Origin: Anthopleura xanthogrammica
Lineage: Eukaryota > Cnidaria > Anthozoa > Actiniaria > Actiniidae
Reading direction: 5' to 3'
DNA: 64,000 nt
Assembly (NCBI GenBank): GCA_964019055.1
Contig: OZ025207.1
Coordinates: forward strand, 23,814,617 to 23,878,616
Both the position numbers and the translations under genes were made by a program. The first letter of the stretch is position 1, and every line of letters starts with the position of its first letter. Of the stretch, positions 33,901 to 43,800 are shown in pieces. The notes below the pieces were generated by a model that worked only from the letters and a program-made list of their open reading frames with translations, was not told where the DNA came from and did not search any database.

Positions 33901-34586
33901 TTGGTCTGGATTTTACTGGCCCTCTATACCTAAAGACAAGAGAAGACAAATCCCTTGTGAAAGCCTACATTTGTATATTCGTGTGCGAAGATACGCGAGC
34001 AGTTCATCTAGAGCTTACAAACAACATGACAACGGAAGAGTTCTTACAAGCCTATCATCGTATGGTTAGTAGACGTGGTGTACCAAGAATCGTACGCTCT
34101 GATAACCAGTCCACATTCCACAAAGCAGACAAGGTGTTCAAGGTCTCAAAACAGAAGGCAAAACAAGCAAGCATTGACCCAGAAAAGGTTGTGAACAGTC
34201 TAGCCAACGACAAAGTTCAATGGAAGTTTATTACGGAAAGAGCCAGTCACCGCGGAGGACATTGGGAACGAGTATGTCGCCAAATCAAAGAACCATTAAG
34301 AAGAGTATTGGGCAAGGCACTTTTGACATACACAGAGATGTATACAGTCCTGACAGGCATCGAAGCTACAATCAATTCAAGACCTCTCACATACATTGGT
34401 GATGACATCAGAGATGGGAAAATAATTACACCTGCCCTACTTGCGATAGGAAGAGATCTTGGTAGCGAACCTGAAGTGCCAACTCGAAGTGTTTCCCTAA
34501 ACGAACGTTATTATTATCAGCAACAACTGCTTAACCACTTTTGGACTCGCTGGATGCGTGAATATCTATACCAACACTTACTGTAA
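30921..34586 (+). pseudogene. BEL pol: protease, RT, RNase H, integrase (one in-frame TAA)
   Basis: One reading frame with a single TAA at 33090-33092. In order: aspartic protease motif DSGS near the start; reverse transcriptase with FDASA and the catalytic YVDD; RNase H with FCDAS and TDSQ; integrase zinc region (HCKANHAG...CLICQ) and catalytic core (GLDFTGPLY, IVRSDN). The TAA falls between RNase H and integrase, so no full Pol can be made without readthrough. The frame is lost again at ~34570. Substitutions appear few, agreeing with near-identical LTRs. Confidence 0.9.
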
Positions 34587-34606
34587 GACAATGGTGGACA
34601 CAAGAG

Positions 34607-35335
34607 ATGAACCCCCTTAAAGAAAAGGATATTGTGTTGATTACAGATGACAATATTCCTAGAGGGAAATGGAAGCTTGGAAAAGTCGTCCAAACGTTCC
34701 CTGGAACCGATGGTTTAATTAGAACTGTTAAAGTATTGACGAAAAAGGGACTGGTAAACAGACCAGTTCAACGACTTCACTTACTAGAAGCTTTCAAAGA
34801 TCATCCAAGTTCCACAGCCAAGCTGCGAGATCATCCAAGTTCCACAGCCAAGCTGCGAGATCGTCCAAGTTCCACAACCAAGCTGCGAGATCATCCAAGT
34901 TCCACAGCCAAGCTGCGAGATCATCCAAGTTCCACAACCAAGCTGCGAGATCGTCCAAGTTCCACAACCAAGCTGCGAGATCGTCCAAGTTCCACAGCCA
35001 AGCTGCGAGATTATCCAAGTTCCACAACCAAGCTGCGAGATCGTCCAAGTTCCACAGCCAAGCTGCGAGATCATCCAAGTTCCACAGCCAAGCTGCGAGA
35101 TCGTCCAAGTTCCACATCCAAGCTGCGAGATCGTCCAAGTTCCACACCCAAGCCGCAAGATCGTCCAAGTTCCACAACCAAGCCGCAAGATCATCCAAGT
35201 TCCGCAGCTTACCAAACATTAAGACCATCCAAGTCACAAACATCCAAGCTCGTCCAAGGGGGAGGATGTACAGATCCGCGTATTATAACAAGGAGAGGAA
35301 GAACAATAAAACCACCTACTAGATACGGACAATAA
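34607..35335 (+). CDS. BEL Pol C-terminal segment with 10-residue repeats
   Basis: In another frame from the integrase, after a frameshift near 34570. It begins with the usual BEL tail (IPRGKWKLGKVVQTFPG). It then carries about 14 tandem 10-residue repeats of the type DHPSSTAKLR from a 30-bp minisatellite, and ends inside the 3' LTR. The repeat is basic and Ser/Thr-rich; no function is known to me. Confidence 0.75.
   Translation: MNPLKEKDIVLITDDNIPRGKWKLGKVVQTFPGTDGLIRTVKVLTKKGLVNRPVQRLHLLEAFKDHPSSTAKLRDHPSSTAKLRDRPSSTTKLRDHPSSTAKLRDHPSSTTKLRDRPSSTTKLRDRPSSTAKLRDYPSSTTKLRDRPSSTAKLRDHPSSTAKLRDRPSSTSKLRDRPSSTPKPQDRPSSTTKPQDHPSSAAYQTLRPSKSQTSKLVQGGGCTDPRIITRRGRTIKPPTRYGQ
34793..35213. repeat. 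30-bp in-frame minisatellite in BEL
   Basis: About 14 units of GATCATCCAAGTTCCACAGC + CAAGCTGCGA. Unit differences are mainly CAT/CGT and GCC/ACC; the length is a multiple of 3, so frame is kept. Confidence 0.95.
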
Positions 35336-35547
35336 GAGATTAATAAATAGTCAATTACTAACAAAGGAACACGAATAACTTTAATATAGATTACATAATC
35401 GTTATATAATACTCGAGAGACTCAAGAGACTTGTCAATACTATTTAAGGAGTTGATTGTGAACATTAAATCAGTTAGTTACGAAAAGATCAACATGGTGT
35501 GATATTCTACTGCGCTATAACTAACTCCTTGGGTCCCAAACCATACA
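35267..35547 (+). repeat. BEL 3' LTR
   Basis: 281 bp, preceded by a polypurine tract and followed by the GTTGG target duplication (35548-35552). Confidence 0.93.
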
Positions 35548-35800
35548 GTTGGTTTTCCGCGTTGTTCTGGGCTTCATTTTGGGCCGCTTGAGCTGCTGGA
35601 GCCGGCGCTGCTTGAGCTGGGGCAGCTTGTGCCGCAAGGGCATTAAGGGCAGCAATATTAGGTTCCTGTGGAGCGGCCATGTGTACGGCTTCGGCGACGT
35701 AAAACGTATAAAGGAGATATGTCTTCTTCGTGGGTAGGTCAAATGGAAAGAAGTCTTGAATTCGAGTGTTTGAGTCCTTAAATATGCTCAACTGCAGCAT
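35507..35800 (-). pseudogene. Ala/Gln/Pro-rich frame interrupted by the BEL insertion
   Basis: A minus-strand frame from the ATG at 35800. Its first ~40 residues (DFFPFDLPTKKTYLLYTFYV) look protein-like, followed by an AAQAAPAQAAPAPAAQAAQ tract. It then runs into the 3' LTR at 35547, so its original 3' part lies left of 28345. It may be the start of an older element's Gag-like gene in the foreign block. Not recognised. Confidence 0.3.
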
Positions 35801-36235
35801 GCGTGAATGTTATTTAGGTTGAGTAACACCCTCCCGGGGGAATACAGTGTTTATTTTAACGCACGCCTGCAAACTGCGGTATTTTGAGCAATGAAAATAA
35901 CAACATATTATATTTCGACTACGTATCTTAGCATTTCAGGCTTTAATAAAGTGGAAATCTACTGCATACCTACAGGTTTAACGTTATGCATTAGCAAAAC
36001 ACAACTTATATTTACAATCATATGTCTTTTTACTCTAGCGATAGAAGCTAAGTACAGTTTTCTCCATCGAGATTTTCAGTCTTCGGTAACAAATTTTATG
36101 TGCGAACACTTTCATTAGGATTATCATCATCTTCACCATCATCATAGTAGCTAAATGACCTGTTTAGTAGCCCTATAGTTATTTCATTTAGTCTGTACTA
36201 AATTAAGTTTTTTTATTATTTTATGTTAACTAGTC
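35801..36235. other. End of foreign block and 3' flank of copy E
   Basis: TRIM 3'-flank homology resumes at about 35890 (AACAACAT...) and continues to 36120. No gene seen. Confidence 0.5.
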
Positions 36236-36592
36236 ACACTAGGTGACCGTTGATTTTCGAGCTGCATCAACTCAGTTGTGGAATAAACTTCCATTAAGTC
36301 TAAGATCGACAACATGCATTAACAAGTTTAAAAAGGGAATTAAGACTTATCTCTTTAATCAAACTTTTAGTTGATCAACAATTTCATATTTCATGATTTC
36401 TCTTATATTCCCTATATTTATTTATTTAAATAGTACGAATTGTAAATTAGTAGTGATAACATTTTATATATATCATAATATTAGCTATTATTTATCTATT
36501 TTTTGTAATTAGTTATATGTAAAGTCCTATTGATCTATTCTTGTAAATAGGGCTATATAAATAATAAATTATTATTATTATTATTAATTAGT
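36236..36592 (+). mobile_element. 5'-truncated non-LTR retrotransposon fragment
   Basis: 36249-36374 encodes a reverse-transcriptase C-terminal tail (STQLWNKLPLSLRS then FKKGIKTYLFNQTFS, stop). A 3' UTR follows and ends in AAATAATAAATTATT and (ATT)n. That tail pattern and end are typical of CR1/L2-type non-LTR elements; the clade is inference. It sits in the 3' flank of copy E. Confidence 0.7.
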
Positions 36593-36678
36593 TTGTAAAT
36601 TATAGTACTAAATAAATTATTTTCATTGTCATCATCATCGTTACTGAGTTTTTTCAATAGCCAGAGTTTTTTCAATAT

Positions 36679-38901
36679 TTACTTCACAAACAACACACCA
36701 GATCTAAGCATAGTAACCAATATCTGGCCATCATTCAACACTGCCATAAATACAGGAGCCTCGATTTCATCGCACGTCTTGCCGACAAAACGACCATCCA
36801 GGGTAAATTTCTGAACACGATTGTTTCCACGATCACAAACCAAGAGATGATTGTCGTTATCAATAGCCAGACCCGATACAATATTCAGCTGACCATCAGC
36901 AGTGCCGTGTCCACCAATCGTCGATATTCTAGTCGGTACGTTGCCTTTCTTCTCAAATACATGAATAACGTCATTATACTGATCACTGATGTAAAACAGT
37001 CCATCATGTGTTATTACATGAAATGGGCCTCCTAGACACTTTTTCTGTCTTGGCAAACCGAAATGATATTGATAGTCACCGTCTCTTGTGAAGACCTGAA
37101 CACGATTATCATCAGCTCCACACACAATGATGTTACCATCGTCATCAACGTGTACTCCACATGGACAACTTAACTCTCCATCCCCGATGTCACACATAAT
37201 GATGTTACCATCGTCATCAAAGTTTATTGCACGTGGACAACCTAACTCTCCATCCCCGATACCTTCGTTACCAAAGGTTTTGATCAATTTCCTTGTTATA
37301 GTGTTCACTATACATATTCTATAATTAAAATAGTCTGCTATGACTAAATCTGTATCATTCAGAAATGCCACACCATGAGGAAGAGACAACGGTTCCTGTA
37401 CACTACCTTTACTACCATACGTCAGTAAGAGATCTCCATTAGTGTTGAATACATGGACACAGTGAGAAGTACTAACTGCTACAGCGATCCTACTATTGTC
37501 TTTGTTTACTGCTATACCCATGAAACCAATATATTTAGTATCCACACCTTTCATGTTAAACTGTCCTGTTATTCTCATCTCTTGAGGCTTGACATTCATC
37601 ACTAGTGGACTGTTAGATACATGATTCCCATTCACTTGAACCTCTGCTGTCAGTTGACCAGGTACTTTAGCCATGAATTCAACTTCTATTCTCCCATCAG
37701 TCCTCACATCTTTCTCTTCTATTTTCACGTCAACTGCAGGGCTGATTTGAATGTCTACAACATCACCTGTATTGACACTATCCAGTCCTGTCGAGGTTTT
37801 AGTTTTCAGTATCAACTTATGTTGCCTTGCAGCTTCTGGCTCACCCTCCACCAGAATAGTGCTCATCATATGGTCTGTTTTGGAATGCTTCTGTATTTCT
37901 CCAAAACCTTTATTCACTTGTTGTACCAGCTCTTGGTTAGGAAAAAAGACGATTATTGAGGATAGTGGGATTGGGTTGAAGATGAATTTCTCCGAGCATT
38001 GTGTCTCTTGAATGTTGATCATTTCACTTGCCAGTCCTCTTTCCATCACATTCTTGATGTATTCCTTGACGGCTGGAATATGATGAATTATATTCAAGTT
38101 TGTTGTGGCTGTGTCCAACTTCTCGTCGATTTGCTTCAGCAGTTCTCTATAATTTTCTTGTAGTATTTGGATCAGTTTCTTGGTTTTTTCCTTCACTTCT
38201 TTTTTTGCCTTTTTCCCTTCTTGTTTGATTGTGTTAGCAATCTTTTCTTGGTTTTGCTTTTCTTTGTCATCTAATCTCAACTGCTCCAGTACCTGCAGAT
38301 GCTTTGACAATACGGCTTTTTTGATCGAAGCAAACTTCTCTAATGGCATTGTCTTATGATCCTTGTGATCGTCTTTCAAGCATGACACACAAATCATTGC
38401 ATCACAGTCTTCACAGAATAACTCTAGCCTGTGATGAGGGTGAATTTTACAAGGATTTTCTCTCTTTATTATGAACTCGATATCTTCTTTCTTCAAATCA
38501 GCCAGACGAACGACCTTGTGATCTTTGATAAACTCTGAATGATATTTCTTGCATTCCTCACACATCGAGCGATCACAGTCAAAACAATACCAAGATGCTG
38601 TCGAATGACTGTCAGAAACAGAACAAACCTTTTCTCCTTCTACCAACGCCAGACCCTTCAAGATTCTTGAATGAAGTAGACTTGGCTGTAGATCTTCGAC
38701 GCTGCTTAGTTCTTGTAGAGGCGTTTGTGATTTGCATCGACTACACTTGAAGACGTTGACTTCGTCGATCAGTTCGGCGTGTCTTTTGATGCAAGGCTTA
38801 CAAAATGTGTGGAAACATGGTAAGATCTTGGGTTCAGTAAGTGTATCATTACACAAGGAACACTGAACGTCTTTTCTCAGATCAACACAAAAAGATTCCA
38901 T
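36679..38901 (-). CDS. TRIM-NHL protein, copy E (longest, duplicated NHL segment)
   Basis: An intronless 740-residue frame from the conserved ATG. RING, two B-boxes, coiled coil, filamin repeat and NHL propeller are all present. It is ~28 residues longer than its sisters because the third NHL blade contains a tandem duplication: IGDGELGCP...FDDDGNII is followed by IGDGELSCP...VDDDGNII (about 37125-37260). That could give a partial extra blade or a long surface loop. The upstream A/T box seen in other copies is missing. Otherwise it should be a RING E3 ligase like the others. Confidence 0.95.
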   Translation of the reverse strand: MESFCVDLRKDVQCSLCNDTLTEPKILPCFHTFCKPCIKRHAELIDEVNVFKCSRCKSQTPLQELSSVEDLQPSLLHSRILKGLALVEGEKVCSVSDSHSTASWYCFDCDRSMCEECKKYHSEFIKDHKVVRLADLKKEDIEFIIKRENPCKIHPHHRLELFCEDCDAMICVSCLKDDHKDHKTMPLEKFASIKKAVLSKHLQVLEQLRLDDKEKQNQEKIANTIKQEGKKAKKEVKEKTKKLIQILQENYRELLKQIDEKLDTATTNLNIIHHIPAVKEYIKNVMERGLASEMINIQETQCSEKFIFNPIPLSSIIVFFPNQELVQQVNKGFGEIQKHSKTDHMMSTILVEGEPEAARQHKLILKTKTSTGLDSVNTGDVVDIQISPAVDVKIEEKDVRTDGRIEVEFMAKVPGQLTAEVQVNGNHVSNSPLVMNVKPQEMRITGQFNMKGVDTKYIGFMGIAVNKDNSRIAVAVSTSHCVHVFNTNGDLLLTYGSKGSVQEPLSLPHGVAFLNDTDLVIADYFNYRICIVNTITRKLIKTFGNEGIGDGELGCPRAINFDDDGNIIMCDIGDGELSCPCGVHVDDDGNIIVCGADDNRVQVFTRDGDYQYHFGLPRQKKCLGGPFHVITHDGLFYISDQYNDVIHVFEKKGNVPTRISTIGGHGTADGQLNIVSGLAIDNDNHLLVCDRGNNRVQKFTLDGRFVGKTCDEIEAPVFMAVLNDGQILVTMLRSGVLFVK

Positions 38902-40290
38902 GTTGGCTTGAGGGAGTTGTCTGAAGACTTGTGTCTCGACTGTCGAGGAGTTAGTTCTTGGAATTTGGAGTGACTCAATTGTTTCCTAGAAATAGTGTCA
39001 CGCTGTGAGAGCGGAAATAGAATGATACGTTCGTCACAGATGGCCAAATGCCAAATAGAAATTTATTCATTTTCATAACAAGAGGCTTTTTTGTTCGACC
39101 ATGCGCGAACTGCTGGACCGTGAATCGTGGTACAAGCTCACCACAGGGTAACCAATCAAGCAAACTAAATGGCGCGAGCTTTTCATCTTTTCGCTTGCCC
39201 GATCCTCAAGATTAAAATCTAGGGGAAAACTATGATGTGATTGGTTTTTAATGTCCAAAAATAGGCGCTTCACAAAGGAGTGACCTAATATTAATACTAC
39301 AGGCAAGCCAGAAGACATATTAAATTGAAAAAACTCACCTTAAGAAAGTATTGTTGTTGACTTGCTGATGACTCCACGCGACTGAAGCAAGCGATGTGAT
39401 AGTCACGTGGCAAGCCAATACTACCCTATAGGGGGTATTGCGAATTGACCTCATTCCTTCACCCTCTCTTGGTGATTCAAATAAATCTTTTGAAATTCGA
39501 GTAAATACATAAAAATACTATTCAAACCTTTTGAATATTCATGAACCTTCATGATGACGTCATTAGCATTATTTAAGGCAACCTTAATTATGCATAAGTG
39601 TTAGTTGGCGCGAAGCTGCTTAACGCTGAGTTGTCCCCTCCCACCCAACCCTTCTTGTTTACTCATTAGCTTTTATCTCCTGCGGGCTTGCTCGTCAGGG
39701 GCGACTCCATACCTTAACTAATGCTAATGAGGAAGCAGGAAGGATAATGTACTATTTTTATACAAATATTCCATTTGCTGAATGCGCAAAATATGCATTA
39801 AAATGTGGGGTGTGCAGAAAAAGTACTTGCATCCTCCCAATATAAAGACAGCAAACCAGTTGCTGAATACATTGAAGAGTTGTCTAGTCAGTCATGTATA
39901 CCTAAAAAAAAAATACTGTATTTATTACATCATTGTACTCAAGCGTATCGAGCATGCGCAGCAAAATACCCCATTTGTTCATTGGATTCGTTTGTGAACT
40001 GTACTACTGTTGAACATTGCTGCTGCTATTATGATGCAAGAGGGAGCTCATTTTAAAACTTAAAAGTTAACTTAAAAGTTGCAATAGAGTGATTTTCATT
40101 AACCCGTGAAATAGTTAGTCAGACCATAGAGGTTGCTCAGTTTACCGAGTAGATGTTAGACTATTAAACTCAATTATAGTATGACGTGAGAACGTAAACA
40201 CATATCATAGCAAGGTACTTAACGAATAATCAAAATGGAACATGCAGAAATACGATTTCAAACGAAAATTTCAGGGTCTGACACCAAAAA
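38902..40290. other. Upstream region of copy E
   Basis: Diverges from other TRIM flanks after ~60 bp. A small plus-strand frame at 39805-40056 (83 residues, Cys-rich end) is protein-like in part (DSKPVAEYIEELSSQSCIPK) but has no recognised domain and could be a gene or element fragment. Nothing else is supported. Confidence 0.35.
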
Positions 40291-40724
40291 TGTAACCGGC
40301 GGCAAGGCGCTCAAGCTTACAAAATCAGATTGCAAGTGGTTTAACAGTAAAATTTATTGGAAACAAAACACAATTTTACACACTAACTAAAACTTAGTTG
40401 TGGCTTACTTTTATGGGGAATTCCACATTCTTTGGCCCTTACTTGCCCCACGTATTCTACGCCCTCGGCTTAGTAAACAGGATGTCCCAAACTAGAATGT
40501 TTACTATAATGTATACTGAAACTAACTTGCATAAACATTACTCATTGATCTAATCAAATTAACTAAGGAAATTCGTAATTTCCTTGAACATGCTTCGTAT
40601 ATGATACTCAACTAAGGAAGAACATTCCTTTGCATACACGAAATATTACTAGATTATTAGGAATATAGATTTATAAAACTGAATAATAATTCTTCTAAAA
40701 TAATGTCCTTTTGACCATGTCACA
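40291..40724 (-). repeat. Gypsy 3' LTR
   Basis: 434 bp; appears identical to the 5' LTR. Outside it, at 40277-40290, stands TCTGACACCAAAAA, also found just inside the 5' LTR. Confidence 0.93.
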
Positions 40725-40807
40725 CTTGCCCCTCCTTTTTTATTTGCTTCGTCCTCGAGCAAAACTAAGGAACATATATCCCGGGTATGCATGGTGGTCA
40801 CATAACA

Positions 40808-43800
40808 TCAGTACTGCAATGTGGATCTTGGCAGGTTGTAGCGGTTACGGTGTAGGCCTGCTGTTGTCCGTGTAGAACGTCTACATACTGGTGTTTCCTC
40901 TTCTTCTTCAGATGTATCCTCACTATCATTGTAGTCACCAAGTACTGGTTCACGTGCCATCGGTTGGAATGCAATGGTCATCTCTCCAATGTTATCTTCC
41001 TCATCGGATGAATCATCAGGTCTTGCAGCTTGAACTCGCTGTCTGTATGCAGGTTTCTGTCTCTGTCGCACCTCTAACATTGGTTTAGGGCAAACTTGCA
41101 TCTCTGCTTGGCTAACAACCTTGTCTTGACCTTGTCCATCAGCTCTCTGAACTACATAAGTGTTGTTCCCTCTTCTCTCAACAATCTTGTATACTTGATC
41201 CTCCCAGAGGTCTTGGATTTTATTTCTTCCTCTGACTTTTCTGTTTCTCAGTAGGACTCGCTCTCCAACTCTGAGTGGTTCTGCAGTTGCTCTTCCACGC
41301 TTGTCGTGAGCTTTCTTCCTTGCTAAGGCTGCTTGATCCATTCTCTTGCTTGCGGTGGAATAGGCTTCTCGAAGGCAGTTTTGGTGTCTTGTGATCCACT
41401 CTTGGTTGCCTCCAATGTATTCTCTTTGTTCATCAGGTAACAAAATGTCTATAGGGAGTCTTGCATCTCGACCATACATTAGGTAGAAAGGTGAGTAGCC
41501 TGTAGATGCATGTGGTGTAGCGTTGTAAGCATAACATAACTCCTTCAGGTGTTCTGGCCATCTTCTCTTTTCTGTAATTGGGAGTGTTCTTAGTAGGTCA
41601 TGAAGTGTTCGGTTAAATCTTTCACACTGGCCATTTCCTTGTGGATGATATGGTGTTGTTTTGGACTTGCGCACTCCATAGATTTTACATAGTTCCTGGA
41701 CAAGCTCTGCTTCAAAGGATCTTCCTTGATCTGAATGTAGTCTTTCAGGGACACCATACACTAAGAACCATTCTTTGATTAAGGTTTTAACCACAGTGTT
41801 TGCTTTCTGATCTCTGGTAGGTACAGCTATGGTGAACTTTGTAAACACATCAGTTATGACAAGTACATTTTCCCGACCGTCCGATGCTGGTTCAAGTAGG
41901 GTGAAGTCCATGGCGAGTACTTCCAGTGGTCTCGAAGCAAGCATACTGCCAAGTGGTGTCTTGATTGGTAGGTATGACCCTTTTGCAATCACACATCGTT
42001 CACAGTTTGAGATCCATCTTTTCACATCAGCTTGTAGTCCAGGCCACCAACATCTCTTACGAATTAACTGTTCTGTTCGGTCTTGTCCTTGATGTCCACA
42101 CTGGTCATGAGCTCCTTTCAACACTAATGGTTTCATTGAAGCTGGTAGTAACAACAGATTCAGCTCTCCCCCTTGCCCATCTCCGGTGCGGCGGTAGAGT
42201 ACTCCACGTGTCTCTTCTATTCTCTTCCAGTCACTCAATAATCTTTTGGTGGATCTTGTCTCTAGTCGATGCTCTCTTCTGGTTGGTCGTCGCCCAAGAT
42301 TCCTGAAGTGCACAAGACGGCTTATGTCCGGGTCCTCCTGCTGTGAATGCTGTATCTCTCCGGACGACATTGTTGGAAAGGAGGTTGCTTGCTCGTCCAG
42401 AGCTACTGTTCCTGCGTTGCTGTTGTTGATGTAGGTTGCTGCCACTCTCATGTGTCCACGTACTTCCTCTGGTATTTCGGTCGTATTAGCACTAAATGCT
42501 AACGTCTGCCTTACTTCTACTGCTGTGGTCTGCTTGCCTTGATTGATGCGACTCAACGCATCTGCATTTTGATTGTGACGTCCAGGGCGGTATTTGATTG
42601 TGAAATCAAAGTTTGCTAGTTCTGCTGCCCATCGTTGTTCCACAGCTTTAAGCTTGCATTTAGACTGCAGGTATGTTAGTGGGTTGTTGTCTGTGTAGAC
42701 AACGAACTTTGCACCCATCACATACTCCCTGAACTTCTCGCAGACAGCCCACTTTAGTGCTAGTAGTTCCAGTTTCCTTGACGAGTAATTCTCCATGTTG
42801 CGCTCGCCACCTCTCAGGCCACGACTGGCATAGGCGATGACTTTCACTTTTCCATCCTGCTCCTGGGACAGTACAGCTCCCAATCCCTCATTGGATGCAT
42901 CCGTCTCTAGGATGAAAGGCTTAGTGTAGTCTGGGTACGCCAGTACAGGTGCTGAGGTTAACAGGTTCTTCAGCTTGTCGAAGCTACTCTGACATTCAGG
43001 TGTCCACAATTCACGTATTTGCTTCTGCGTCGACTTCTTACTTCCTCCACTCCCAAGCTCAGCTACAATCTTGTGTAGAGGTCCTGCCACTTGAGCGAAC
43101 TTGGGGACGAACCGTCGATAATACGATGCAAAACCAAGGAATGAACGAAGGTCTCGTACTGTTACTGGTACCGGCCAATCTTTCACTGCCTTTGTCTTTT
43201 CAGGATCAGTCGACACTCCTCCGGCTGACACAACATGACCTAGGTAAGAGACTTTATCACGGAAGAACTGACACTTGGTTGGTTCAATCTTTAATCCATG
43301 GCTTCTCAGCTTACGAAACACACTCTCCAAGCGCTTGAGGTGATCTTCAATGGACACCGAGAATACGATAATGTCATCAAGGTAGACCATCATGGTGCGT
43401 AAGATATCATCTCTGAATACCCCTTGCATCAGTCTTTGGAAGGTGGCAGGTGCGTTCTGTAGTCCGAACGGCATTCGGACATGCTCAAACAAGCCCATTG
43501 GAGTGGTAAACGCTGTCTTGTGTTGGTCCTGGGGGGCCACTTCTACTTGGTTGTAGGCTGAGGCCAGATCTATGGTAGAGAAGTACTTCGCGCCATGTAG
43601 TGCTTCAAGTGTCTCTTCAATCCTTGGTAGAGGGTACTGGTCCCGCTTTGTCTTTGCATTCAGCTTTCTGTAGTCCACGCACATCCTCAGGGCACCAGAT
43701 TTCTTCCGTACCAAAACAATAGGTGAAGCGTAGTTGCTTTCACTTCCACGTATCACTCCTTTCTCTAATAACTCTTTTAGATGCTGCTGTACCTCTTGAT

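Larger units (their letters stand above)
28346..35547 (+). mobile_element. BEL/Pao LTR retrotransposon, complete but defective
   Basis: Two 281-bp LTRs (28346-28626, 35267-35547) differ at one base that I could see. They begin TGTACAG and end ATACA. The 5-bp target duplication GTTGG flanks the element. A primer site TGGTAGCAGAG (28628-28638) matches the 3' end of initiator tRNA-Met, and a purine tract AAGGGGGAGGA precedes the 3' LTR. The gene order gag, protease, RT, RNase H, integrase with a YVDD active site is BEL/Pao. Coding is broken by a SINE, another insert, a nonsense codon and a frameshift, so it is not autonomous. Confidence 0.95.

Noticed and set aside
34784..35243. Minus-strand frames of repeated GTWTISQL / NLDDLAAWL
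   Set aside because: They are antisense readings of the 30-bp BEL minisatellite.
39805..40056. Cys-rich 83-residue gene upstream of E
   Set aside because: Partly protein-like, but no recognised domain, homologue or splice structure; left as a remark only.
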